DNA of 64,000 nt, taken from CBDFKU01 sp965248975 (lineage in GTDB: Bacteria; Chloroflexota; Dehalococcoidia; Lucifugimonadales; JAGWBF01). A model generated the notes under the pieces. The model saw only the letters and a list, made by a program, of their open reading frames with translations. It was not told the DNA's origin and ran no database searches. Every line of letters begins with the position of its first letter. Within the stretch, counting starts at the first letter, position 1. The position numbers and the translations under genes were made by a program. The stretch is from the NCBI GenBank assembly GCA_965248975.1, contig CBDFKU010000011.1:62001-126000 (forward strand), written 5' to 3'. This document shows, in pieces, positions 31,389 through 40,641 of the stretch.

Positions 31389-32672
31389 CTAGAATTCGTC
31401 CATGTCCTCTATGTACTCTTTGTCCGCCAACATGGAGTCCTGGGGGCCCTTCACGTACTCCTCCAGCTTGACCTTGAACTCGTTGAAGGCGTCCTCTGGC
31501 CGGGATTCCCCGGAGGTTATCTTGTCCTTCAGCTCCTCCAGCAGGTACTGATCTGCGTAGCCCTCGGGGACATGGAAGAAGTCGGTGTCGAAGGAGGGCA
31601 GGTCGCCGGGGCCGAAGTAGCCCAAACCGTGCATCTCGAAGCCCTCCAGGCTATGGGTGCCCTTGCCCAGGACCTCGCCCGTGGAGGCGTAATGTTCCAT
31701 CACCGGCTTGAGGCCGTACCGCTGTATGGGGCAGACCTTCATGCACACTCCGCAGGCGGCGTAGCGGGCCATCACCGGCCGGCAGCGCTTGGCTATGACC
31801 TTGAACTTCTCGACCCCCCGGTACCATACCTTCTCCCTGGTCAGTGCCCGGCCGGGGCACCGGTTCACGCACACCTGGCATATGGAGCAGAAGGCGTGAA
31901 TGCCGAAGTCCACCGGGCTTCCGTGGGTCACCAAGGCATCGGTGGTGACGATCATGAGCCTGTGGCGGGTGCCGAAGTGGGGAGACAGCAGGTAGCCGCT
32001 GGCTCCCTGCTGTCCCAGGCCGGCGGCCACGAACATGGGAATGACGGCGCTGGACGCGTCGTTGGGACTCTGCACCTGTGCTCGGTAGCCCAGGGAGCGT
32101 ATGTACTCTGCCAGCTCGAGCCCGGCCCAGCCCTCTCGCCTGTAGGTGGCGAAGACGGCCTTCTCTGCCGGCTCACTAGGGATGGTTTGGGTCTCTTCGT
32201 AGGGCTGCTCCATGGCCAGACAGATGGCGTTGCCCAGGTCCCGCCTGACCCACTTCCGCTTGCTCAGGTAGGTGTAGCGATGGTCGTAGGCGGCTATCCC
32301 AACCATGGAGAATCCCAACTCCAGGGCCTTGGCCTTGATGTCCTCGGTGACATCCTTGCCTGGGACCGGCTCCGCCGTGGGATCGATGTCCCCCGATTTG
32401 GCCGACTCCATGACGACGGGCTTGTTCAGGGTTTCGTGCTCGTCGCGGACCGCTTTGATGTCACTGACGGACCTGGACCACCTCCGGTACATGAAGTTCT
32501 CGACGTTGTGACTCTCCAGAGGGTAGTTCCTGGTGTAGAAGTTAACGGTGTCCGGATCCTGGGGAATCCCGGGAACCGTCTCCAGCTCCTCCGGGATGGA
32601 TATGGTCTCTTCGTGGACCGAGGGGCCCCTCATCGTCTTCGGCACGGTGACTTCGTGGCCTATCTTTAGCAC
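31389..32672 (-). CDS. reductive-dehalogenase-like / QueG-like corrinoid iron-sulfur protein
   Basis: 427 residues. C-terminal ferredoxin-type clusters: Cys262-265-268-272 (CSICQVCVNRCP) and Cys297, 307-310-314 (CGVCMKVCP). The central region (EDIKAKALELGFSMVGIAAY, NDASSAVIPMFVAAGLGQQG, GYLLSPHFGTRHRLMIVTTD) matches the nitroreductase-like B12-binding fold shared by reductive dehalogenases and epoxyqueuosine reductase; AGLGxxGxxGxLxxPxFG is the best marker. There is no Tat signal, so it is probably cytoplasmic, unlike respiratory RdhA, and no rdhB anchor gene is nearby. Length and N-terminus differ from QueG. The substrate is unknown. Confidence 0.75.
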   Translation of the reverse strand: MLKIGHEVTVPKTMRGPSVHEETISIPEELETVPGIPQDPDTVNFYTRNYPLESHNVENFMYRRWSRSVSDIKAVRDEHETLNKPVVMESAKSGDIDPTAEPVPGKDVTEDIKAKALELGFSMVGIAAYDHRYTYLSKRKWVRRDLGNAICLAMEQPYEETQTIPSEPAEKAVFATYRREGWAGLELAEYIRSLGYRAQVQSPNDASSAVIPMFVAAGLGQQGASGYLLSPHFGTRHRLMIVTTDALVTHGSPVDFGIHAFCSICQVCVNRCPGRALTREKVWYRGVEKFKVIAKRCRPVMARYAACGVCMKVCPIQRYGLKPVMEHYASTGEVLGKGTHSLEGFEMHGLGYFGPGDLPSFDTDFFHVPEGYADQYLLEELKDKITSGESRPEDAFNEFKVKLEEYVKGPQDSMLADKEYIEDMDEF

Positions 32673-32893
32673 GCTACTCCTCCATCGTTTGGGTCCATCT
32701 ACGACCTGTGCATTTCGGACACTTATACCCCATTCTTGTCCCGCTTGTCAAGGTATGGGCCTATCGTCTAACGGAAGGTATGGCCATATTCGTTACGAAA
32801 ACCGTCGCGAACAAGGTGGGACTCCGAATGCGGCAGCCCGGGCCTCAAAGCCTATATGGCTACCGGGTCGCTATCCTTGGACCGAGCCGGGGA

Positions 32894-33082
32894 CTAAGCC
32901 GGCTCCCGGTGCTTGAGTATAGCCTCCGCGGCCCGGGTATCGATGTCTCCCAGGTCCACGCCGGCGTCGGACCGTGCCACCCCGAGGTGGGTGTCCCGGA
33001 CTATGCGGTCCCAGTCCGGATCGCCGTCGTATTTCCCGCGAAGATCGTCCCAGAGGGTGTCCAGCATCTCTTTGTCGAACAT
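32894..33082 (-). CDS. small acidic protein, unknown
   Basis: 62 residues, GGAGGAG before the ATG. MFDKEMLDTLWDDLRGKYDG then DPDWDRIVRDTHLGVARSDA. No membrane segment or known motif. It is separated by 60 bases from the next minus-strand gene upstream and may be co-transcribed with it. Confidence 0.55.
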   Translation of the reverse strand: MFDKEMLDTLWDDLRGKYDGDPDWDRIVRDTHLGVARSDAGVDLGDIDTRAAEAILKHREPA

Positions 33083-33141
33083 GTCCCGTCGCTCCTCCTA
33101 GCAGCCTGGACCGGCAATCGGGTCAAAGGTCTGTATTCGCC

Positions 33142-33570
33142 TCAGGTCTGCTGCTGCAGTGTTCGTCTGACGAATTCGATACCATCTTGGTTGGCGTACC
33201 TGTCGCGTAGGTCTTCGAACAGATCGAGCTTCGCGGGCTGAAACTCTGCCGGGTTTCCCTCTTCGTCCATATGAGGGTTGGGGAAGTAGACCCTCAGCAC
33301 GGTCTCATCGCAGGCGCCGGAGAACCGAACGTAATACAGGAAGGGGACCCCGTGGGCCCGGTCCTCGGCCTCCACGAACTGTATCCCTGTAATCGAGTCA
33401 GGCTTCATGTGGAGGTGCCAGTTATCCGCCTCCACGTCTAGGTAGCCGCCGTCCAGGGAGGGCTCCTTCATGCCCTTGGAGCCGTTTTCGCTCACCACCT
33501 CGCCGCCGCCCACAACCCACAGCATGCCCTGGAGGCTCGCCAGCTCTCGAATAAGCTTCTCAGGCTCCAC
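33142..33570 (-). CDS. unknown protein, faint HemS/ChuX-like pattern
   Basis: 142 residues; VVSENGSKGMKEPSLDGGYL, NWHLHMKPDSITGIQFVEAE, PFLYYVRFSGACDETVLRVY. The order of strands and the WHLHM...FV...F sequence recall the haem-utilisation HemS/ChuX fold, but no haem-ligand His can be fixed and the resemblance is weak. It is probably cytoplasmic. IS1182 copy B lies upstream of its start. Confidence 0.45.
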   Translation of the reverse strand: MEPEKLIRELASLQGMLWVVGGGEVVSENGSKGMKEPSLDGGYLDVEADNWHLHMKPDSITGIQFVEAEDRAHGVPFLYYVRFSGACDETVLRVYFPNPHMDEEGNPAEFQPAKLDLFEDLRDRYANQDGIEFVRRTLQQQT

Positions 33571-33762
33571 GAAGCCCCTCCGTCATACACTCGATCGTAT
33601 CGCTTCTTCGTTCCGTGTGAGATGTTTAATGGTACCCCAAGTCGTCCTTTTTGCCAATACAGATACCTGGAGGTCTCCCCCTCTATGAGGAAGAGACTTG
33701 TTCTCTCCCGATTTGACGGGGAAGAGTTCGAGTGGGGTAAAACGATGCATCCATCTAAGGTT

Positions 33763-35741
33763 GATTCGTTCGTAAAAACCCCTCGCCAAGCTGGGGCAAG
33801 GCAGGGATAATGTGTGGAAGCGGCGAGGTGCTGCACCTGGGCGGGGGAGGTGAGCATGTTCCGAGAGCGAGACCCACAGGTGAGCCTGTGGCAGTCCGAG
33901 TTCCTGGTTCCGCCGAAGAAGGCCAGGCGCTTGGAGCGGAGTTGGGCCGAGGTTTTCCGGAACGAGGCGCTCCCCCTGATTGACGAGGAGCGCTTTGCTC
34001 CGATGTACTGCGCGGACAACGGCCGTCCCAACCGAGCGGTGCAGACGGTCCTCGGGGTCCACCTTCTCAAAGAGATGTTCAACCTCACCGACGATGAAGC
34101 CCTAGAACAGCTGGAGTTCAATCTGCTCTGGCACCACGCCCTGCGGCTGGATATGGAGGAGACCCACCTCCCCCAGAAGACGCTACACAACTTCCGAGTT
34201 CGCCTGATGCAGCACGACGGTGGCCGGCTGGCTTTCCAGGAGACCACGGAGCGGATCATCCAGGCGCTGGGTATACGCACCGGAAAGCAGCGGCTGGACT
34301 CCACCCACATCATGAGCAACATCGCCACCCTCACCCGCCTCGGCCTGTTCTGTGAGACGATGCGGTTGTTCCTTCGGGCCGTGAGCCAAGAGCACCCAGA
34401 GCTTCGCCGTGTGGTCCCAGAGGGCCTTGTGAGGCGCTACTTGAAGGAAGAAGCAGAAGCGACCGACTACGAGGACGCCCGCTCGGGGGAGGGTCGCCGA
34501 AGACTTGGCGTGTGTGCCCGGGACCTCTACCGGCTGGTGGACGGCTTCCGTGGCACGGCTGCCGCCCAACTGGAGGAGTACCGGCTGCTGGAGAGGCTGC
34601 TGCGGGAGCAGTGTGTGGTGGGCAACAAGAGGGACGGGCGCCCCGGAGAGGGCGATGACGACGCAGGGGAAGGGGCGGTGCCCATCACCCTCAGGGACCC
34701 GAAGGAGGTGCGGTCCGATTCCCTGCAATCGCCCCACGACCCGGAGGCCACCTACAGCGGGCACAAAGGCAAGGGGTACGAGGTACAGGTGGCGGAGACC
34801 TGCCATGCGGAGAACGCCACCCAGTTGATCACTCATGTAGAGGTGACCCCATCCAGCGGGAGCGACACCGACGTGACTGTGCCGCTGGTTGACGGGCTGG
34901 CGGAGCGGAAGGTCCGACCGGACGAGCTCTTCGCGGACACGGCGTATGGGTCGGGCCGCAACGCCTTCGAGGCCTCGCGCCGGGGGACGGAACTGGTGAG
35001 CCCGGTGGCGGGGTCGGCGCCGGGGAACTCCCACGAAGGAGAGGGAGACGGACCGCCGCCGCTCACTGGGGCGGACTTCCAGATCGACGTCACCGGGGAG
35101 CAGGCCACGGTGTGCCCCGCCGGGCACCGGTCCGTCGAGGAGTACGAGCTGGAGGATGCGCCGGAGCGGGTAGAGGTTCACTTTGCCAGGGCAACATGCG
35201 AGCTCTGCCCCTTGCGGTCCCGTTGCCCGGTGAAGCTGGACCGGCGTGCGGGGGCCTACGTCCTCAAGGCGGACCTGGTGAAGGTGAACATCGAGGGGCG
35301 GCGGCGGGCCGAGGCCACCGAGGAGTGGCGCAAGCGGTATGCCATAAGGGCCGGGATAGAGGGGACAAACTCCGAGCTGAAGCGCGCCCACGGGCTTGGG
35401 CGCTTGCGGGTGCGAGGGGGCCGTCGGGTGCGGCTTGCCGTCTACCTGAAGGCGTTGGCGTGCAACTTCAAGCGGATGGTCCATGCACGCCTGGTGGAGA
35501 TGGAAAACACGGCTCAGCCGGAGGCCGGGACGGTACCTGCGGTCGCAGCCGCGTGAGGGCCCCGCTCCATAACTTCCATCGGGCGCCCTGAGCCACGGAA
35601 GGGGTACTGCACGGGATCCTGCTTGTCCTGAGCGCAGCCCCAAGGGCGGTGAGGTCAGCAGCCGACAGCCCGTGGCGCCTCCCTGCCAGACACCCTCGCA
35701 CTCCAGGGTCCATCTCTAACAGGCCTTTCTACGAAGGAATC
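33763..35741 (+). mobile_element. IS1182-family element, copy B
   Basis: 1,979 bp, same ends as copy A, with a 6-base duplication AAGGTT at 33757-33762 and 35742-35747. Both targets fit AANNTT. The near identity of the copies points to recent transposition. Confidence 0.93.
33856..35556 (+). CDS. IS1182-family transposase
   Basis: The protein is identical to that of copy A: two single-base differences seen (near 34502 and 35154) are silent. Same ATG with GGAGGTGAGC. DDE residues as in copy A. It sits between the unknown 142-residue gene and the promoter of the cysteine-cluster gene, pointing toward the latter. Confidence 0.93.
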   Translation: MFRERDPQVSLWQSEFLVPPKKARRLERSWAEVFRNEALPLIDEERFAPMYCADNGRPNRAVQTVLGVHLLKEMFNLTDDEALEQLEFNLLWHHALRLDMEETHLPQKTLHNFRVRLMQHDGGRLAFQETTERIIQALGIRTGKQRLDSTHIMSNIATLTRLGLFCETMRLFLRAVSQEHPELRRVVPEGLVRRYLKEEAEATDYEDARSGEGRRRLGVCARDLYRLVDGFRGTAAAQLEEYRLLERLLREQCVVGNKRDGRPGEGDDDAGEGAVPITLRDPKEVRSDSLQSPHDPEATYSGHKGKGYEVQVAETCHAENATQLITHVEVTPSSGSDTDVTVPLVDGLAERKVRPDELFADTAYGSGRNAFEASRRGTELVSPVAGSAPGNSHEGEGDGPPPLTGADFQIDVTGEQATVCPAGHRSVEEYELEDAPERVEVHFARATCELCPLRSRCPVKLDRRAGAYVLKADLVKVNIEGRRRAEATEEWRKRYAIRAGIEGTNSELKRAHGLGRLRVRGGRRVRLAVYLKALACNFKRMVHARLVEMENTAQPEAGTVPAVAAA

Positions 35742-35794
35742 AAGGTTGACAGACTAAGGTTGACAGAGCACTGATTCGCGAACCGGCCCTCAAA

Positions 35795-35823
35795 TTGACA
35801 CTCCTCGACCTCCGTGTTAGCAT
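35795..35823 (+). promoter_or_regulatory. strong sigma-70-type promoter
   Basis: TTGACA, exactly 17 bases, TAGCAT; the ATG at 35838 follows 15 bases later, so the 5' leader is very short or absent. This rules out the in-frame GTG at 35814 as start. Confidence 0.7.
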
Positions 35824-35837
35824 TTGGCCTGTTCCCC

Positions 35838-36503
35838 ATGCTGTCAACCATTTACAGTAACTACACCAGGCTCCTGGAAGAGGTCGACCGGGAGTTTGGC
35901 CGGGTCCGGGACATCTTCATCGACCGCATGCAGTGTCGCAACGGCTGTAGTAGCTGTTGTAGCCAGCTCTTCTCCATCAGCGCCATCGAGGCGGCTTACG
36001 TCTCACGGGCGGTGAAAGGCCTCGACCCGGAGGCTCAGGAAGAGATGCGCCGCAAGGCACGGGAGTATCTCCAGGAGCTGACCGGGGCACCCGTGGACAA
36101 GGCTCGGGGCATCGAGGAGCACGGGCGCGTAGTGAACGCCAGTCTGGAGCGGCTGGCCGGAAAGCACCACATCCCCTGCCCGGCGCTCAAGGACGATTCC
36201 TGCACCATCTACGAGCATCGCCCCATCATCGCCCGCAAGTGGGGCATCCCTCTGTGGAACCCCAAGAACCCCCGTGTCCTGCAGGCCTGCGAGTTGAACT
36301 TCAAGGCCGGCGAGGAGATCGAGGTCGATGGCCTCGTCGAACCCCAGATGTCGTTGGAGTATCGCTGGCTGGCCTTCAAGGATTCGGTGCACCGGGACCT
36401 GGACCTGCCCGACGTGGCCGCCACGGTGGCCTCGGCCGTCATCTTCGACTACGAGGCCCTGCTGGAGGAGCGGATCGCCCGAAAAGACGCCGGGTCGCAC
36501 TAA
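35838..36503 (+). CDS. YkgJ-family cysteine-cluster protein
   Basis: 221 residues from ATG 35838. CRNGCSSCC near residues 33-41 and IPCPALKDDSCTIYEHRPIIARKWG give the Cys pattern of the YkgJ/CxxCxxCC family (PF03692), thought to bind zinc or an iron-sulfur cluster. The role is unknown. It appears monocistronic. The promoter lies 50 bases past IS1182 copy B, so the insertion has left its core promoter intact. Confidence 0.82.
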   Translation: MLSTIYSNYTRLLEEVDREFGRVRDIFIDRMQCRNGCSSCCSQLFSISAIEAAYVSRAVKGLDPEAQEEMRRKAREYLQELTGAPVDKARGIEEHGRVVNASLERLAGKHHIPCPALKDDSCTIYEHRPIIARKWGIPLWNPKNPRVLQACELNFKAGEEIEVDGLVEPQMSLEYRWLAFKDSVHRDLDLPDVAATVASAVIFDYEALLEERIARKDAGSH

Positions 36504-36715
36504 CCCGCCCAGCTTCCCTCTTATGCCGCTGTATCTCGTTCAGTTGCCGCAATCGACCGCCTATACATATCCAAATTTTCTCGGATATACTGGACGTTGG
36601 GGACAGTGCGCATCGCCCTTGACTAAATCCCTGGACCGGCTGGAAATCCGGATGGGGTCCTCGTTCGTAGACTCCATCGGATGGGCCATCTGTCTCCAGG
36701 GGCGGAGAGGCGTGG

Positions 36716-37291
36716 GTGGTTAGCTACGACGAGCTGCGGGATGATCAGCTCATCACCTTGATAGCCCGTGGAGAAAAGGATGCCCTGGAGGCTTTCTACG
36801 ATCGTTATGCCCGCCAGGTGTTCTCCCTCGCCAGGTACATGCTAAGGGAGGAGTCCCTGGCAGAAGAGGCCACCCAGGACATATTTCTGAACCTGTGGCT
36901 GAAGGCGGCAAGCTATAACCCCGAGCGGGGGGCGCCGAAGGCCTGGTTCATGAGTGTGGCCCATCACCGCATCATCGACGTGATAAAGGCCAGGAAGCGC
37001 AGGGGCCAGTCGATGAACCAGGTGCCCCACGAGCTGCTGGACATGCACCCCAGCGACCGGCCCAGCACCGAGGACCAGGTGCAGCAGACCCTGTCCAGGG
37101 AGCAGGTGATCTCGGTGCTGGCCACGCTTCCCGAGAGTCAGCGAGAGGTAATCGTGATGGCCTACTTCGAGGGCTATTCCCAGTCGGAGATAGCCAACAA
37201 GCTGGACCAGCCCCTAGGGACGGTGAAGACCAGAATACGGCTGGCCATGCAGAAGCTGCGGGCCGCCTTCAAGTATATCGAGGTGGAATAA
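36716..37291 (+). CDS. ECF-type RNA polymerase sigma factor
   Basis: 191 residues from GTG 36716. Region 2: ALEAFYDRYARQVFSLARYM, AEEATQDIFLNLWLKAASYN, and AWFMSVAHHRIIDVIKARKR. Region 4: ATLPESQREVIVMAYFEGYS and SEIANKLDQPLGTVKTRIRL. It directs core polymerase to stress- or envelope-type promoters. The partner anti-sigma gene starts four bases after its stop, so the two are almost certainly co-translated and act as a pair. Confidence 0.93.
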   Translation: MVSYDELRDDQLITLIARGEKDALEAFYDRYARQVFSLARYMLREESLAEEATQDIFLNLWLKAASYNPERGAPKAWFMSVAHHRIIDVIKARKRRGQSMNQVPHELLDMHPSDRPSTEDQVQQTLSREQVISVLATLPESQREVIVMAYFEGYSQSEIANKLDQPLGTVKTRIRLAMQKLRAAFKYIEVE

Positions 37292-37294
37292 GGC

Positions 37295-38101
37295 TTGGAC
37301 TGCAGGGCAGTAGAAGAGCTTCTCCCCGCCTACGCGCTGAGCGCCCTAGCTCCTGAAGAGGAGGAGGTAGTTGAGGCGCACCTGGGTTCCTGTCCCTGGT
37401 GCCCCGCTCTCCTCAGGGACCAGCTGCTGGTTGCGTCCGCTCTGTCCGGGGTTGCCGAAGGCGCCGAGCTTCCGCAACGGATCAAGGCCAGTACCTTGAA
37501 GGCGGTGGACAGCCACCCGGCGCAGATCATGGGACAGAGGAAGCCGCCGGTCAAGCTCGGCCACCTGGCCCTGGGAGCGGCGGCAGCCGTGGCGGTGTTG
37601 CTCTTGGCCGCAGTGATCGCCTTGAGCGTTCGGCTGACCGGCCAGGTCAACGACCTCCAGGACGAGAACGATCTTTTGCAGACCCAGGTGGCCCGGCTCA
37701 CCGAGACCGACGACAAACTGGTCGACATGGTGCTGGAGCAGCGATCGCTGAGCTACGTAATGGCCGTGTCGGACGGCCAGGTGATGTCCCTCCAGGCGGC
37801 GGAAGGAGACGATTCCCGAGGGGTGCTGATGATCGCGCCTCATGCCGGCACAGGGGTGCTGCTGACCAGGGGTCTAGAGCCTTCCGCGGAGGACCATACC
37901 TACGACGTCTGGCTGGAGAAGGACGGCGAGTCCGTTGCCGTTGGCAACCTGACCGTGGACGAGTGGGGTTGGGGCCACATGCCCCTTTGGCCGAGCCAGC
38001 CTATCACCTTGTTCCAGAAGGTCTGGGTGACCATGGAGCCCGCCGAGGGGGACACAAGCCGCGTTCTGTGGGGCAACATAGCCACCGCCGCAGCACGCTG
38101 A
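37295..38101 (+). CDS. membrane anti-sigma factor (zinc-finger, RskA-like)
   Basis: 268 residues from TTG 37295. ZAS-type motif His29-Cys33-Cys36 (HLGSCPWC) in the cytoplasmic part, one membrane helix near 88-112 (ALGAAAAVAVLLLAAVIALS), a short coiled coil (VNDLQDENDLLQTQVARLTE), and an outer domain of RskA type (SYVMAVSDGQVMSLQA, HTYDVWLEKDGESVAVGNLT). It holds the upstream ECF sigma factor at the membrane until a signal releases it. Confidence 0.88.
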   Translation: MDCRAVEELLPAYALSALAPEEEEVVEAHLGSCPWCPALLRDQLLVASALSGVAEGAELPQRIKASTLKAVDSHPAQIMGQRKPPVKLGHLALGAAAAVAVLLLAAVIALSVRLTGQVNDLQDENDLLQTQVARLTETDDKLVDMVLEQRSLSYVMAVSDGQVMSLQAAEGDDSRGVLMIAPHAGTGVLLTRGLEPSAEDHTYDVWLEKDGESVAVGNLTVDEWGWGHMPLWPSQPITLFQKVWVTMEPAEGDTSRVLWGNIATAAAR

Positions 38102-38150
38102 CTGTCCTGGACCTCTACCGGCGCGGTCTACCCCCCGACCTCCACATTCC

Positions 38151-38180
38151 TTGACACGTTACAGCTTATTGGCTTACCAT
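38151..38180 (+). promoter_or_regulatory. candidate amidase promoter
   Basis: TTGACA, 18 bases, TACCAT. The amidase ATG is about 195 bases downstream, leaving a long untranslated leader with several short inverted repeats but no riboswitch that I can name. Confidence 0.4.
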
Positions 38181-38374
38181 GGGACCCGTCGCGGCTATGG
38201 GTAGATAGGCCCGACGCCTAACCATAGTTGAAATCCCCACGGCGCCGGTCGCAGTAGCCGCTCTTTCAGACATCCCCATCCAACGCGTCCGTCGGTGGAT
38301 AACGGCGGCACCGGTTTCGGTGCAGAGATTCTCAGCCGCGGCACCTACAGGGCATCACGTTTAGGAGAGGGATC

Positions 38375-39793
38375 ATGCCGGATGACGAGCTGGCCTTTAC
38401 CCCTGCTCTGGAACTCCGCCGCCTCATCGACTCGAAGCAGGTCTCCGTAGCGGAGCTGACGGAGCTGTACCTTCGCCGCATCGAATCCCTGAATTCCAAG
38501 CTGAATGCATATCTGACCGTTACAGGAGACGAGGCCATGGCCTCGGCCCGGGCCGCGGACCATGACCTTTCCCGAGGGCCGGCGAAGGGCCCGCTGCACG
38601 GTATCCCCATCTCCATAAAGGACCTGGAGCTGACAAAGGGCATCCGCACCACCATGGGCAGCCTGGTGTTCAAAGACCACGTGCCGGACATGGACGCCGC
38701 CCTGGTGGAGAGGGTCAGGGACTCGGGGGCCATCATCCTGGGCAAGACCAACACTCCGGAGTTCGGCACTTCGGGGACCACGGAGAACAGGCTGGGGGAT
38801 GCCTGTCGAAATCCCTGGAACACCGAGCGCACGACCGGCGGCTCCAGTGGTGGAGCCGGAGCTGCAGTGGCGGCGGGACTGTGCGCCGTGGCCACAGGCA
38901 GCGACGGTGGAGGCTCTATCCGAATTCCATCCAGCTTCTGCGGAATCTACGGTATAAAGCCCACCCAGGGGCGAGTTCCCCGCTACGGCGGCGTCGGCCG
39001 GCCGGCCCACAGCACCCTGGGACAGTCGGGCCCCATGACACGGACGGTCGCCGACTCGGCGGCCCTCCTTCAGGTGCTGGCCGGACCGGACTCCCGTGAC
39101 GTCGGCTGCATGAGGCAGCAGCCCCCCGACTTCCTGGCGGGGCTTGACCAGGGGGTGAAGGGCCTGCGGATCGCCTGGAGCCCTGACTTGGGCTATGCCG
39201 CCGTGGACCATGAGGTGGTGGAGGTCGCCGGCAAAGGCGCTCGGGTATTCGAGGAGCTAGGCTGCACCGTCGAGGAGGCGGACGTCGGTCTGGAGAACCC
39301 ATTCCCCACCTTCTACGATCTATTCAGCGTACAGTTGGGGGCCTCCTTCGGACACCTGCTGGAGGAGCATCGAGGCGACCTGACCCACTACGCCCTTGAG
39401 ACCATAGACCGCGGGCTCAGCCTGTCGGGCCCCGATCTGTCCAGGACCATGCAGTCGGTGGCCGAGATTCAGGCCCACATGGACACCTTTTTTGAGACGT
39501 ATGACCTCCTCCTGACTCCTACCATGGCGGTCCCGGCCTTCCCGGTGGGGCAGCACCCCGCGGTGATCGGGGGCCGCGAGGTGATACCCTTCTGGGGCTA
39601 CACACCATTCACCTTCCCCTTCAACATGACCATGCAAACGGCGGCCAGCGTCCCCTGCGGCTACTCGTCCGATGGTATGCCCATTGGCCTGCACATCATC
39701 GGGCGCCGGGGGGAGGAGACCACGGTGCTCAGGGCGTCGGCGGCCTTCGAGTCTGCCCGCCCCTGGGCCGGCAAAAGGCCACCGGTATCGTGA
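38375..39793 (+). CDS. amidase (amidase-signature family, GatA-like)
   Basis: 472 residues. Ser-cisSer-Lys triad: Lys82 (ISIKDLE), Ser157 in TGGSSGG, nucleophile Ser181 in GSDGGGSIRIPSS. The C-terminal LTPTMAVPAF and YTPFTFPFNMTMQTAASVPC fit the family. Whether it serves the tRNA-dependent GatCAB complex or hydrolyses small amides is not clear; absence of gatB/gatC next to it favours a free-standing amidase. AGGAGAGGG upstream of the ATG. Confidence 0.87.
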   Translation: MPDDELAFTPALELRRLIDSKQVSVAELTELYLRRIESLNSKLNAYLTVTGDEAMASARAADHDLSRGPAKGPLHGIPISIKDLELTKGIRTTMGSLVFKDHVPDMDAALVERVRDSGAIILGKTNTPEFGTSGTTENRLGDACRNPWNTERTTGGSSGGAGAAVAAGLCAVATGSDGGGSIRIPSSFCGIYGIKPTQGRVPRYGGVGRPAHSTLGQSGPMTRTVADSAALLQVLAGPDSRDVGCMRQQPPDFLAGLDQGVKGLRIAWSPDLGYAAVDHEVVEVAGKGARVFEELGCTVEEADVGLENPFPTFYDLFSVQLGASFGHLLEEHRGDLTHYALETIDRGLSLSGPDLSRTMQSVAEIQAHMDTFFETYDLLLTPTMAVPAFPVGQHPAVIGGREVIPFWGYTPFTFPFNMTMQTAASVPCGYSSDGMPIGLHIIGRRGEETTVLRASAAFESARPWAGKRPPVS

Positions 39794-39890
39794 GCTCCTT
39801 GGAAGGGAGCCACCGGCTGTCTCGGTTCGCCGGGTTGGGTGAACGGCCACCGTCGTTTACCGTCTGGATAGATCGCTGGAGGAGACCGGC

Positions 39891-40061
39891 ATGTCGATTC
39901 TAAAGGCCGCGATGGCCATCACCCTTGTGGTGGGAATAGTGCTGGCTGCCATCGGCGCCGCCACCGACTCCATCATCCCTTTGATCGTCGGGGACGTTCT
40001 TCTCGTCATCGGGATCGGGATGTATCTAGTAGACCGGCGCACAGGACAGGCGGCAGGCTGA
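39891..40061 (+). CDS. small two-helix membrane protein
   Basis: 56 residues with GGAGGAG before the ATG. Two hydrophobic helices (AMAITLVVGIVLAAIGAA; IIPLIVGDVLLVIGIGMYLV) and a basic tail RRTGQ. It lies 45 bases before the CopD-like gene and may be in one transcript with it. Family unknown. Confidence 0.65.
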   Translation: MSILKAAMAITLVVGIVLAAIGAATDSIIPLIVGDVLLVIGIGMYLVDRRTGQAAG

Positions 40062-40105
40062 CTCCCCGAGCCCGTCCGATGCAACCGGGTCTCCCTTAGC
40101 CCGCA

Positions 40106-40591
40106 ATGAGTCTGACCGATGTGCTCCTGCTGGTCATTCGCTGGCTCCACGTCGTGGCGGCGGTGGCCTGGGTAGGGGGAGGGCTCTTCTATTTCTTGGT
40201 GCTGCGGCCCAACCTGAAGTCTTCACCGGAAGGTCCGGACCTGGCTCTCAGGCAGATAGGCGAGCAGTTCAGGCACCTGGTCAGCACGGCCATCGCGGTC
40301 CTGCTGGTCACCGGGGTCATCCTGACCCTGAGTCGACTGACCTCCGAGTACGGCGGAACGCCCTATATCGTCGTGCTTGTCATAAAGATCGGGCTGGCTC
40401 TGTACATGTTTTATCTGGTGCGTTTCCTTCGGCCGCGAACCTACACCGAGGAAGCTCCCGCCGGCGCGAGCCGCTTTCAGAGGCTCACGGGCTTCTTCAC
40501 AGGAGCCTCCGCGGTTCTGGTCATGGGGGTGATCGTGTTCCTTCTGGCGGACATCCTACAAGCGTTGGTGGAAAACGGGCTCGAAGGGTAG
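40106..40591 (+). CDS. CopD-like integral membrane protein
   Basis: 161 residues, four membrane helices. The first carries RWLHVVAAVAWVGGGLFYFL, the conserved His-containing helix of CopD/YphA-type proteins. CopD proteins take part in copper handling; some relatives are simply uncharacterised DUF2269-like proteins with the same helix. No copper chaperone gene is adjacent. Confidence 0.7.
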   Translation: MSLTDVLLLVIRWLHVVAAVAWVGGGLFYFLVLRPNLKSSPEGPDLALRQIGEQFRHLVSTAIAVLLVTGVILTLSRLTSEYGGTPYIVVLVIKIGLALYMFYLVRFLRPRTYTEEAPAGASRFQRLTGFFTGASAVLVMGVIVFLLADILQALVENGLEG

Positions 40592-40641
40592 ATCCCATTG
40601 AGCCCGTTCGCGACCCGAAAAACCTCGAATGGAAGGCATCT

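Noticed and set aside
33142..33570. Firm call of HemS/ChuX haem protein
   Set aside because: Resemblance rests on one WHLHM-type phrase. No haem-ligand His or neighbouring haem genes support it, so it is left as unknown.
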